A stretch of 64,000 bases of DNA from JACCXG01 sp963785755. Lineage in GTDB: Bacteria; Acidobacteriota; Vicinamibacteria; Vicinamibacterales; 2-12-FULL-66-21. Shown piece by piece: positions 7,706-14,952 of this stretch (positions within the stretch are counted from its first letter, which is position 1; every line of letters starts with the position of its first letter). Both the position numbers and the translations under genes were made by a program. Below the pieces are notes generated by a model that had not been told where the DNA came from, did not search any database, and was given only the letters and a program-made list of their open reading frames with translations. The stretch spans positions 1,054,001-1,118,000 of the forward strand of contig CAWAXG010000013.1 in the NCBI GenBank assembly GCA_963785755.1. Direction: 5' to 3'.

Positions 7706-7921
7706 TCAATGCCCGTGAGACTCGCAATACCCGCAATGATTGCACTGAACCGCCGGCTCGATCAGGCAGGGACCGCCCGAAGGAGGAAGCGCATAGCGGA
7801 AATGGCTGGCGTGCGACGCGAACCTGACCGGCACCGGTCGATCGGGAGGAGCTTCCTCTCCGGTCCCAAGATGCCTGGCAACCGCTTCACGAACCAGCGC
7901 ACGCAGGGCGTCCTCGTTCAT
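7706..7921 (-). CDS. Small Cys-rich protein with encapsulation-peptide-like N-terminus
   Basis: This 71-residue protein matches no family I recognise. The N-terminal MNEDALRALVREAVARHLG is a short amphipathic helix, the usual form of peptides that bind cargo to microcompartment shells. A Pro-rich linker follows. The last 20 residues hold four cysteines (one in GGPCLIE, then CNHCGYC) and end in ESHGH, a likely metal or Fe-S site. Its ATG overlaps the stop of a BMC-P gene (ATGA), so it is translationally coupled to shell genes. It could be a cargo adaptor, a metal carrier or the remnant of a longer signature enzyme. Confidence 0.65.
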   Translation of the reverse strand: MNEDALRALVREAVARHLGTGEEAPPDRPVPVRFASHASHFRYALPPSGGPCLIEPAVQCNHCGYCESHGH

Positions 7922-8196
7922 ACCGAATCCGTGTAGTCGACCTCATCGACGATCCCGATGATCGCGGCATCGACGGCGGCCGCTTTCCGTCCAAGCGCAT
8001 CCCCGGCCGCCTTGCCTTCGATGACCACCAGCACACGCTCGCCGACACCGGCGCCGACCGCATCGATCGCCAGCAGCGTCGTCCCGCGCGGCGTCCCCTC
8101 GAGGGCCAGCGGCTGCACCAGCAGCAGCTTGGCGCCTTCGAGCTTCCGGTTCTTCTGCGTTGACACGACAGTGCCGACGACTTGGCAAATCTGCAC
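7918..8196 (-). CDS. Microcompartment vertex protein BMC-P (EutN/CcmL) 1
   Basis: This 92-residue protein forms the pentameric vertices of bacterial microcompartments. Family marks are the start MQICQVVGTVVSTQKN, LEGAKLLLVQPL, LLAIDAVGAGVGERVLVV and the C-terminal DAAIIGIVDEVD. It is the third and last BMC-P gene of the run. The upstream gap holds repeat island C; downstream it overlaps the small Cys-rich gene by 4 nt. Confidence 0.93.
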   Translation of the reverse strand: MQICQVVGTVVSTQKNRKLEGAKLLLVQPLALEGTPRGTTLLAIDAVGAGVGERVLVVIEGKAAGDALGRKAAAVDAAIIGIVDEVDYTDSV

Positions 8197-8203
8197 TTTT
8201 TAC

Positions 8204-8335
8204 TAGTTCAAGGGTTCACGGAGTTCAGAGTTCGGGTTTAAAGGTTCAGCTGTTCGAGTTCCAGGGTTCAGTGAACACCTGAACCCTCGAACCCCTGAAC
8301 CCGAACCTGTGAACGATTGAACCCTTGAACCTGTC
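8204..8335. repeat. Intergenic inverted-repeat island C (GTTC/GAAC units)
   Basis: About eight GTTC-containing 7-10-mers (from 8205) are followed from about 8272 by about eight GAAC-containing units, so the second half is roughly the reverse complement of the first. The ends pair best (gttcaagggttca with tgaacccttgaac). The island fills the gap between two BMC-P genes and would fold as a long imperfect hairpin in the operon transcript. Confidence 0.8.
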
Positions 8336-8600
8336 ATATGACATCCCAATAGTCGACGATCCCGACAATGGACGCATCGGTCGGCGGCTCGGCGGGATAG
8401 AACGGGAATGCGGCCTCGCGGCCGCGAACGAAGAACACGTGCTCGCCGACTCCCGCCCCGACGGAGTCCAGGGCGACGAGGGTGCGGCCCGACGCCTCAC
8501 CCGACGCGGCGATCGGTTGCAGGATGAGCAGCTTCGTGCCGATCAGGTTCGCGTCCTTCATCGTCGCGACGACTTCGCCGATCACCTGTGCGAGCTGCAT
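8334..8600 (-). CDS. Microcompartment vertex protein BMC-P (EutN/CcmL) 2
   Basis: An 88-residue EutN/CcmL-family pentamer subunit. It shows QLAQVIGEVVATMKDANL, GTKLLILQPI, LVALDSVGAGVGEHVFFV and the C-terminal SIVGIVDYWDVI. The ATG overlaps the stop of the third paralogue by one base (TGATG). The insert AAFPFYPAEPPTD before the last strand differs from its neighbours, so the three paralogues are clearly diverged and unlikely to be recent copies. Confidence 0.93.
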   Translation of the reverse strand: MQLAQVIGEVVATMKDANLIGTKLLILQPIAASGEASGRTLVALDSVGAGVGEHVFFVRGREAAFPFYPAEPPTDASIVGIVDYWDVI

Positions 8601-8902
8601 CAGCGCTCCTGCCTCGAGGCGCCGACTTCTGCGGTCTCATGCACCTCAATGCTGTCGACAATGCCGACGATTGCGGCGTCGACTGGACAATCCTTCATCC
8701 CGGCCGCCATCCTGGCGGAGCTGCCGCTGACGATGAGGACGGTCTCGCCGACGCCCGCATCGACGGTGTCGACGGCCACCAGATAGCTGCCCTCGGCCTT
8801 CCCCCGTGGATCGATCGGCCGGGCCACGAGCAGCTTGTTGCTGACGAGCCGCTCATCCTTGCGCGTCGCGACCACGGTCCCGACGATTTTCGCGAGAATC
8901 AT
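8600..8902 (-). CDS. Microcompartment vertex protein BMC-P (EutN/CcmL) 3
   Basis: A 100-residue EutN/CcmL-family protein starting MILAKIVGTVVATRKDERL, with NKLLVARPID, LVAVDTVDAGVGETVLIV and AAIVGIVDSIEVHE. It has a short charged C-terminal tail after the fold. The ATG overlaps the stop of the BMC-H gene (ATGA), which fixes the start at 8902 although the frame is open further upstream. Confidence 0.93.
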   Translation of the reverse strand: MILAKIVGTVVATRKDERLVSNKLLVARPIDPRGKAEGSYLVAVDTVDAGVGETVLIVSGSSARMAAGMKDCPVDAAIVGIVDSIEVHETAEVGASRQER

Positions 8903-9192
8903 TTCGCGTTGGCGGTCGCCTTCCCGATCGGGAGCGCGTCCTCGAGATTCGCGTGAGGACGGGGAATGACATGAACGGACACCAGCTCGCCGACACGGCG
9001 CGCCGCCGCGGCGCCGGCGTCGGTCGCCGCTTTCACCGCCGCCACGTCGCCGCGCACGATCGCCGTCACGTAGCCGGCGCCGATCTTCTCCCACCCGACC
9101 AGCGTCACCTTGGCAGCCTTGACCATCGCGTCCGCCGCTTCGATCATCGCGACCAGACCCTTGGTCTCGACCATGCCGAGCGCCTCACCCAT
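8899..9192 (-). CDS. Microcompartment hexameric shell protein BMC-H (PduA/EutM-like)
   Basis: A 97-residue single-domain BMC protein that forms the hexagonal facets of the shell. It shows ALGMVETKGLVAMIEAADAM, the pore segment EKIGAGYVTAIVRGDVAAVK, then AATDAGAAAA and VSVHVIPRPH. It is the only BMC-H in the window; no tandem-domain BMC-T is present. The ratio of one BMC-H to three BMC-P matches the sugar-phosphate-aldolase (planctomycete/verrucomicrobial type) loci known from the literature. Confidence 0.95.
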   Translation of the reverse strand: MGEALGMVETKGLVAMIEAADAMVKAAKVTLVGWEKIGAGYVTAIVRGDVAAVKAATDAGAAAARRVGELVSVHVIPRPHANLEDALPIGKATANAK

Positions 9193-9203
9193 TTGGACTC
9201 CTT

Positions 9204-9300
9204 GTCAGTTTTCAGTCGCCAGTTTCCAGTTGCCAGTAGATCCCGATGTTTCCTTCCCGGACGGCGCAGCGTCTGGAAACTGGTAACTGGCGACTGGTCA
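9204..9300. repeat. Intergenic inverted-repeat island D (CAGT/ACTG units)
   Basis: The left arm (9204-9238) is a run of CAGTttt/CAGTcgc/CAGTttc/CAGTtgc-like units, and the right arm (9272-9300) is ACTG-containing and complementary to it. The island fills the gap between the aldolase and BMC-H genes, so it lies inside the microcompartment transcript. Confidence 0.8.
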
Positions 9301-10176
9301 CTATTTCAAACTTCTTACAGCATCCTCGATCAGCGCCATGAGTTCGCCGTATGTTAGCCGAATTTCCGCGTCCGCAGGCACGTTCGCCCCGCCCGGAAGA
9401 AACGCGGCCCGATCGGGGACCAGCCGCTGCCCCGGAGAGGACGGCGCCTGCACGACTTGACAGTCGGCAGGCAGATCCTGCTCCGGTTCGGGACAAATCG
9501 GCGCCGGAGCGGCGATCCCGTAGCGGCCGCGGAGACCCTGCAGACGATCGACTTCCTCGCGCGACAGCAGCCGCTCGCCGCCGAGCTGGCGCGCGACGAA
9601 GCTGATTTTCGCGAAATGCTCGATCGTCTCCATCTTGTAATACGCCGAGAACAGATCCTTGCCGAGCGTCAAGGCGCCGTGGTTCGCGAGCAGCATGCCG
9701 TCGTGCGCCTGCACGTACTGGCGCACGGCCTCGGGCAGTTCCCTGGTCGACGGCGTCGCGTACTCGGCGATCGGAATGCTCCCCAACGTCGTCACGACCT
9801 CGGCAAGCACCGCACGATCGAGAGCGATGCCGGCGACGGCGAACCCGGTCGCAATCGGCGGATGCGCGTGGACGACCGCCTGCACGTCGGGACGGCGGCG
9901 GTACACCTCGAGATGCATCTGCATTTCGGACGACGGGTCGCGGTCGCCCTGAAGCTTGCGCCCCTCGAGATCGGTGATGACCATCATCTCCGGAGACATG
10001 AACCCCTTGCACACGCTGGTCGGGGTCATCAGGAGACGGTCCTTGTCGAGCCGCACGCTGATGTTGCCGTCGTTCGACGCGGTGTAGCCGCGCGCGTAGA
10101 GCCGGCGGCCGACCTCGACGATGTCCGCGCGGAGCTGCGCCTCGTCTGGTCTGCGTGAACTCGAAGGGGTCGTCAC
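9301..10176 (-). CDS. Class II aldolase (L-fuculose/rhamnulose-phosphate aldolase-like) with C-terminal targeting extension
   Basis: This zinc-dependent class II aldolase/adducin-family enzyme probably splits a deoxy-ketose 1-phosphate into dihydroxyacetone phosphate and lactaldehyde. Family marks are ASNDGNISVRL, the acidic segment GFMSPEMM, the metal motif VVHAHPPIATGFA and LLANHGALTLG. The aldolase fold ends near residue 210. A Pro-rich linker follows, then a C-terminal helix LTYGELMALIEDAVRSL that looks like a microcompartment encapsulation peptide. GTG 10176 is chosen because it overlaps the upstream stop (GTGA) and has AAGGAG upstream. It leads the shell genes and is the most likely signature enzyme. 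Sugar specificity cannot be read from the sequence. Confidence 0.88.
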   Translation of the reverse strand: MTTPSSSRRPDEAQLRADIVEVGRRLYARGYTASNDGNISVRLDKDRLLMTPTSVCKGFMSPEMMVITDLEGRKLQGDRDPSSEMQMHLEVYRRRPDVQAVVHAHPPIATGFAVAGIALDRAVLAEVVTTLGSIPIAEYATPSTRELPEAVRQYVQAHDGMLLANHGALTLGKDLFSAYYKMETIEHFAKISFVARQLGGERLLSREEVDRLQGLRGRYGIAAPAPICPEPEQDLPADCQVVQAPSSPGQRLVPDRAAFLPGGANVPADAEIRLTYGELMALIEDAVRSLK

Positions 10177-10418
10177 CGCCCGCTCCACTCCTTGCGGCAT
10201 TTCTCGGAACAGAAGTACTCCGTCGTCGAGCCCGAGCGCGCCTGGAGGGCGCGCGAGGGGACGACGAAGACTCCGCAGACCGGATCGCGGACGAGCTTCA
10301 CGCCGCTGTCCTGCGGCGGCTGGCGAAGCCCGGCGCCCTCGAGCACCCCGCGGACGAACGTCCACAGGATTCGCACGACGAGGAGAAAGAGAACGACCTT
10401 GATGATGAGGCCGGTCAT
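10173..10418 (-). CDS. Small membrane protein with YHS/TRASH-like metal motif
   Basis: An 81-residue protein with one N-terminal transmembrane helix (LIIKVVLFLLVVRILWTFV) and a cytoplasmic or periplasmic tail. The tail reads VRDPVCGVFV and then YFCSEKCRKEW, a C...C-x3-C pattern of YHS/TRASH-type metal-binding modules. The family is widespread and of unknown exact role. It lies 3 nt after the TPR gene, and its stop overlaps the aldolase start. Confidence 0.75.
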   Translation of the reverse strand: MTGLIIKVVLFLLVVRILWTFVRGVLEGAGLRQPPQDSGVKLVRDPVCGVFVVPSRALQARSGSTTEYFCSEKCRKEWSGR

Positions 10419-10421
10419 GGC

Positions 10422-11039
10422 CTACTTGCTCGTCGGGGCCGGCGCCGTCCCTGTCGTGGTGGCGGGATGCGCCGACTGCAGACCGTCGAGCCCCTGCCGC
10501 GCCATCCGGGCTTCCGGCGAGTCGGGCGCAATCTCGATGACCTGCCGCCAGGCCTGCGCGGCGCCCTGGAGATCCTGTTTCCCAAACGCACGCACGATAC
10601 CGATGTTGAGGTGCGTCTTCGTATGCTTCGGATCGATCGCCAGCGACCGGTCGAATTGCGCGAGCGCGCGATCAGGCTCGTTCATGTAGTAGTACGCAAT
10701 GCCGAGATCGGTGCTGGCGTTCACGTTCCGAGGGTCGATCTTCAAGGCATCCTCGTACCACTTCGTCGCTTCGGGGAAGCGCTCGGCGTCGAAGTACATG
10801 TCGGCGAGCTGGACCCGCGACTGCATATCGGTGCTGTTCTTCGCGATGGCGGCCTCGAGCGTCGCGGCGCGTGACTGGTCGAAGGGGGCCGCCGTCTGGG
10901 CCTGCGCCGGCGCCGCCGCGGTGGTGGCCGCGGGGGGCGGCGTCGCCACGCCGCGGGATTGCTGGCTGCCAATCATCCAGCCGGCCAGGATGCCGAAGAA
11001 CACGCCGGCTATGCCGAAGATCACCGATTCCTTGGACAC
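10422..11039 (-). CDS. Membrane-anchored TPR protein
   Basis: The 205-residue product starts at a GTG with a transmembrane anchor (VIFGIAGVFFGILAGWMIG), followed by an Ala/Pro/Thr-rich linker. It then carries tandem tetratricopeptide repeats, for example AEATKWYEDALKIDPRN-like, ALAQFDRSLAIDPKHTKTH and AAQAWRQVIEIAPDSPEA. It resembles the membrane-bound CcmH/NrfG-like TPR family, but no cytochrome c genes are nearby. The start is uncertain because no clear ribosome-binding site is visible; 11039 is the last start that keeps the anchor. Confidence 0.75.
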   Translation of the reverse strand: MSKESVIFGIAGVFFGILAGWMIGSQQSRGVATPPPAATTAAAPAQAQTAAPFDQSRAATLEAAIAKNSTDMQSRVQLADMYFDAERFPEATKWYEDALKIDPRNVNASTDLGIAYYYMNEPDRALAQFDRSLAIDPKHTKTHLNIGIVRAFGKQDLQGAAQAWRQVIEIAPDSPEARMARQGLDGLQSAHPATTTGTAPAPTSK

Positions 11040-11049
11040 GAAGCGTCGA

Positions 11050-11775
11050 TCATAACAACGTTCGCCGGAACCAGTCCACCAGCGCACGGGCGAGATCCGG
11101 GTCGCGCGAGAGCATCGATGCGCCGTGGCCGGCCTGCTTGAGCACGAGCAGTTCGCGAATGCCGGCGCCGGCTTTCTGCAGATCCTTCGCCGACCGAAGC
11201 GCATACGGATCGTCGTCACTCGCGACGAGCAGCACCGGGCGGTCGGCGACCTTGCGCAGCGGCGCTTCGATCCGCAGGCCGCGATAATCGAGCGACGGCG
11301 ACAGGAGCGCAAGGCTCGCGACAGTGGGATCGGTCGAGGCGCTCAGCGCCGCGAGATTGGCGCCGATCGACGCGCCGGCAATGCCAACGCGCGACTGCTG
11401 GACCTCGGCACGCTGGGCCAGGAACCGGCGCGCGGCCCTGACGTCCAGCACCATCGATGAATAGTCGGCCGCCGCGGGGTCCGCGGCGATTGGCGCCGGC
11501 GACGATTCGCCGTGACCGCGCAGATCGATCGCGAGGGCGGCGATGTTCTCCGACACCAGCCGCTGCGCGAACCCTTCCCACTCGCGGCTCGAACGGTTCA
11601 GCATGTGGACCAGGATTACCGCCGGCGCGGGCCTGGATACTGGCTCGTACCAGGTCGCCGCCAGCGTGAGCCCGTCATCAGTGCGCAGCGTCACCCGCGT
11701 GGCCGCCGCGCCAGGCTCGAGCGCGAAAACCAGCAGCAGCGCCAGCATCGCCGAAATGGATGTCGTGTTCCTCAC
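11050..11775 (-). CDS. Secreted alpha/beta hydrolase
   Basis: A protein of about 241 residues with a signal peptide (MLALLLVFALEPGAAAT) and an alpha/beta-hydrolase fold of the dienelactone-hydrolase/acyl-esterase type. Visible are PAVILVHMLN, LAIDLRGHGES, the nucleophile elbow GIAGASIGAN and the late Asp in VLLVASDDDPYAL, with the His in QAGHGASML. All three triad positions are therefore present. Substrate unknown. The GTG at 11775 is chosen because it directly precedes the signal; the ATG at 11748 is an alternative. Confidence 0.75.
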   Translation of the reverse strand: MRNTTSISAMLALLLVFALEPGAAATRVTLRTDDGLTLAATWYEPVSRPAPAVILVHMLNRSSREWEGFAQRLVSENIAALAIDLRGHGESSPAPIAADPAAADYSSMVLDVRAARRFLAQRAEVQQSRVGIAGASIGANLAALSASTDPTVASLALLSPSLDYRGLRIEAPLRKVADRPVLLVASDDDPYALRSAKDLQKAGAGIRELLVLKQAGHGASMLSRDPDLARALVDWFRRTLL

Positions 11776-11794
11776 GTCCAGCCTGGTGTTCCGG

Positions 11795-12568
11795 TCACCG
11801 CGTGAGTGCCTGGAGGTAGTCCCCGACCGCGCGCTCGAGCCCGACATACAGCGCATGACTGATCAGCGCGTGGCCGATGGAGGCTTCGTCGAGATGCGGC
11901 AGGTTCCGGAACAGCACCAGGTTCTCGAGATCGAGGTCGTGCCCGGCATTGACTCCGAGCCCGAGGTCGTGCCCCAGCGTGGCGGCTCGGGCATACTGCT
12001 CGAAGCTGTCGCGCCCTCGATCGGCATCCGCCTTGAAGGCCCGCGCGTAGGGCTCGGTATACAGCTCGATCCGATCACCGCCGAGCGCGGCCGCCCAGCG
12101 CACCGCGTCGGGCTCCGGATCCACGAACACGCTCACCCGTATCCCCGCGCTCTGAAGATCGCGCAGCGTCTGACGCAGCGAGTCGGGGGGTGTAGTCGGA
12201 TCCCAGCCGGCCTGGCTCGTAATCTCACCAACGCGAACGGGAACGAGCGTGAACTGATCAGGCCGCACCTCCAACGCGAGGGCAATCAGATCCGGACGCG
12301 GATCCCCCTCGATATTGAGCTCGACCGACGATTCTGCCGGCCGCTGCAGATTTTGCGCGCGAAGCTCGTGTGCGATCTCGCGCACGTCGGCGAGTGTGAT
12401 GTGACGGGCGTCGGCGCGGGGATGTACCGTGATGCCCGGAGCGCCCGCGTTGACGCAGACCCGCGTGGCTTCCACCACGCTCGGAATCGTTCCGCCGCGC
12501 GAATTCCGAAGCGTCGCGACTTTGTTGACGTTGACGCTCAGCTTCGGAAGCCGGCTGCCGGAGCTCAT
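11795..12568 (-). CDS. pdxJ: Pyridoxine 5'-phosphate synthase
   Basis: PdxJ condenses 1-deoxyxylulose 5-phosphate with aminoacetone phosphate in DXP-dependent vitamin B6 synthesis. The 257-residue TIM barrel shows LSVNVNKVATLRNSRGG, GITVHPRADARHI, ELNIEGDP, TLVPVRVGEITSQAGWD, SVFVDPEP, ELYTEPYA and the phosphate loop VNAGHDLDLENL. These carry the expected catalytic Glu and His residues. The ATG overlaps the glmM stop (ATGA), so the start is firm. Confidence 0.95.
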   Translation of the reverse strand: MSSGSRLPKLSVNVNKVATLRNSRGGTIPSVVEATRVCVNAGAPGITVHPRADARHITLADVREIAHELRAQNLQRPAESSVELNIEGDPRPDLIALALEVRPDQFTLVPVRVGEITSQAGWDPTTPPDSLRQTLRDLQSAGIRVSVFVDPEPDAVRWAAALGGDRIELYTEPYARAFKADADRGRDSFEQYARAATLGHDLGLGVNAGHDLDLENLVLFRNLPHLDEASIGHALISHALYVGLERAVGDYLQALTR

Positions 12569-13905
12569 CCGAGATGCTCCTTGACCGTACTCACGATCTC
12601 GGTCGCCCACTCCTGGATTTCCTGCTGATTCTTCCCTTCGATCATCACCCGCAGGAGGGGCTCGGTTCCCGAGTACCGCACCAGCAGCCGCCCCTGCCCG
12701 GAGAGGCGTTCCTCGACCCGCTGCATGGCTTCCGCGATCGGTTGAACCGCCTGCAGATCTTTCTTCTCGCGCACCCGCACGTTCAGCAGGACCTGCGGAT
12801 AGGTGACCAGCTCGGCCGCGAGGTCCGCCAGCTCGCGTTCGGTGTCGGCCATCACCCGCAGCACGCTCAGCGCGGTGACGATGCCATCGCCCGTGAACAG
12901 ATGGTCTGAAAAGATGATGTGGCCGGACTGTTCGCCGCCGAGCGCCAGGCCGCGCTTGACCATCTCTTCCATCACGTATTTGTCGCCGACCGGACAGCGA
13001 ACCATCTCGATGCCGCTCTGGTGAAAAGCCAGCTCGAGGCCGATGTTGCTCATCACGGTGGCGACCACCCCGTTTCCCTTCAGATGGCCGAGGGACTTCA
13101 GGTGACGGCCGCACATCAGGAGGATCGCGTCGCCATCGACAACGCGGCCGCCGCCGTCGACGAGAATCGCGCGATCGCCATCGCCGTCGAAGGCCACACC
13201 GAGGCGGCAGTTGCGCTCGACGACCACGCGGGCAAGATTCTGCGGGTGCGTGGAGCCGCAGTCCAGATTGATGTTGCGTCCGTCGGGCGACGCGCTGAGC
13301 AGCTCGACCTCGAACCCGAAGCCACGGAACAACTTCGGCGCCACCGTCGTCGTTGCGCCGTTCGCGGTGTCAATCGCGATCTTCAAGCGGCCGAGCCGGT
13401 GCGGATCAGGCAGCGCCAGCCGGGCATGCGCGATGTAGGCATCGATCACGTCCGTCCGTTCGACCGGCACCTCCGCCGAGCCGCTCACCGTCCAACTCGT
13501 GTCGGCCACGATCTTCTCCACCTCACGCTCGAGCGTTTCGGTGAACTTCTCGCCTCGGCCCGAGAAGACCTTGATGCCGTTGTCCTGAAACGGATTGTGC
13601 GAGGCGGAGATGACGATGCCGGCGTCGAAGCCCATGTCGCGGGTCACGTAAGCGATCGCCGGCGTCGGCAGCACACCGGCACTCGTGATGTGCGCCCCTT
13701 CCGAGCGGACGCCGCGAGCCAGCTCGCGCTCGATCCACTCGCCGGATTCGCGGGTGTCGCGGCCGACGATCAACCGCAGCTGGCGGCCGCCCGTCCCCAT
13801 CGCCCGCACGAGCGCGGCCCCGAGGCGCGCGACCGTTTCATGATCGAGCGGGTACTCGCCCGCCTTGCCGCGAACGCCGTCAGTTCCAAAGAGCCGATGT
13901 GACAT
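12565..13905 (-). CDS. glmM: Phosphoglucosamine mutase
   Basis: GlmM makes glucosamine 1-phosphate for peptidoglycan and lipopolysaccharide. The 446-residue protein has RLFGTDGVRGKAGEYPL, the phosphoserine loop ISASHNPFQDNGIK, the metal loop AFDGDGDRAI, the sugar loop GGEQSGHI and the phosphate loop RYSGTEPLLRVM. It follows cdaA and cdaR, the classical c-di-AMP synthesis operon in which GlmM can bind and inhibit CdaA. The start at MSHRLFG is preferred over an ATG five codons upstream. Confidence 0.97.
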   Translation of the reverse strand: MSHRLFGTDGVRGKAGEYPLDHETVARLGAALVRAMGTGGRQLRLIVGRDTRESGEWIERELARGVRSEGAHITSAGVLPTPAIAYVTRDMGFDAGIVISASHNPFQDNGIKVFSGRGEKFTETLEREVEKIVADTSWTVSGSAEVPVERTDVIDAYIAHARLALPDPHRLGRLKIAIDTANGATTTVAPKLFRGFGFEVELLSASPDGRNINLDCGSTHPQNLARVVVERNCRLGVAFDGDGDRAILVDGGGRVVDGDAILLMCGRHLKSLGHLKGNGVVATVMSNIGLELAFHQSGIEMVRCPVGDKYVMEEMVKRGLALGGEQSGHIIFSDHLFTGDGIVTALSVLRVMADTERELADLAAELVTYPQVLLNVRVREKKDLQAVQPIAEAMQRVEERLSGQGRLLVRYSGTEPLLRVMIEGKNQQEIQEWATEIVSTVKEHLG

Positions 13906-13980
13906 AGAAGGAATGGTCAAAATTGTCCACTATGGCGCTTTGCACAGAGGGAATCGCTGTCTGGGGGGTCTCGCGCCGAT

Positions 13981-14016
13981 CCAATCCCTCATTCTTGGCA
14001 TTTATGAGGGATTTGG
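13981..14016. other. Hairpin between cdaR and glmM
   Basis: A 12-13-nt imperfect inverted repeat (ccaatccctcat / atgagggatttgg) encloses an 11-nt loop. It lies in a 123-bp gap of lower GC inside an otherwise overlapping operon. No T-tract follows in the reading direction, so an internal processing or attenuation site, or a glmM leader, is as likely as a terminator. Confidence 0.5.
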
Positions 14017-14028
14017 CAATGCTGGCGC

Positions 14029-14952
14029 TTATTTGGACGTCCTGAGCGTCACCGCGACCTCGGCGGGACTGAACTCGGTAACGCCAAATTGCTGCGAAGG
14101 ATCGGACTGGATGCGAAGGCTGTAGCGACCCGCGCCGAGACCCGCGACATCGACGAACGCGTCGATGGCGTCGGCGCGGACCGCGGCGACGAGGTCGCGG
14201 CGGCCTCGAATCAGGACCGCTACGGCAGCCGGGGCGATCTCGGCCGTTCGCAGACCGTGCCCGATATTGCGCGCCTTGACCCTCACGTCTCTCAATTCGC
14301 GCTCGACCGGAGCCGGCATGACGTCGACGATCACGGTGACGTTTTGCGGCTCCACGAGGCGCACCGCGGAGTCCAGGAGCCCGACCGCGACGACGTCTCT
14401 GACGTTCTGCCTGGCGCCGGCCACGTCCACCGGCTCGGTGGTGGCACTGGCGAGTTTCTTGACCCGGCTCTCAGGTCCGACGACTTCGACAGTTGACGGT
14501 TCGGCCGTGTGCTGACCGACCGAAAAGCCTGCCGCGGGCTCGCCGTCGATTTGCGCGACGACCGGCACGACGCGGCTCGCCGACTTCTCGAACTCGATCC
14601 CGAGAGTGCCTGGAACGACCTGTGTCACCTGCACGCCGTATGGCGCCCGGACTTCTTCGTTCCGGATGTGAAAGATGCGCGAGCCGGGTCGCGCATTCGC
14701 CAGATCGACGGCCGCGAAGACCTCTCCTGCTTCCAGCCTGCTGAGCAGAGCCGACGAGCCACGCAGCCTGATATCGACGCTGGCGGGAGGATCGCCGACG
14801 ACCTCCAGCTGGACGGGGAGGTTCCTGAACTCGAGCGGCACGCGCATGATGCGCTCGACGACGTGCTCGCCGGCGACCGTCAGCCAGAGCAGCGCCGCCA
14901 ACGCGAGCGCCACGACTTTGAGGCCGAGATGGCGGAAAGGATGGTAAGCCAT
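14029..14952 (-). CDS. cdaR: YbbR-domain regulator of diadenylate cyclase
   Basis: CdaR is a membrane-anchored extracytoplasmic protein that binds and modulates CdaA. The 307-residue product has an N-terminal transmembrane helix (LKVVALALAALLWLTVAG), then about three YbbR repeats with segments such as LEFRNLPVQLEVVGDPP, VPVVAQIDGEPAAGF and VRVKARNIGHGL. It overlaps cdaA by one base (TGATG), and glmM follows. Confidence 0.9.
   Translation of the reverse strand: MAYHPFRHLGLKVVALALAALLWLTVAGEHVVERIMRVPLEFRNLPVQLEVVGDPPASVDIRLRGSSALLSRLEAGEVFAAVDLANARPGSRIFHIRNEEVRAPYGVQVTQVVPGTLGIEFEKSASRVVPVVAQIDGEPAAGFSVGQHTAEPSTVEVVGPESRVKKLASATTEPVDVAGARQNVRDVVAVGLLDSAVRLVEPQNVTVIVDVMPAPVERELRDVRVKARNIGHGLRTAEIAPAAVAVLIRGRRDLVAAVRADAIDAFVDVAGLGAGRYSLRIQSDPSQQFGVTEFSPAEVAVTLRTSK

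Noticed and set aside
8204..8335. CRISPR array
   Set aside because: Units are only 7-10 nt, degenerate, lack spacers of constant length, and invert halfway. No cas genes are near.
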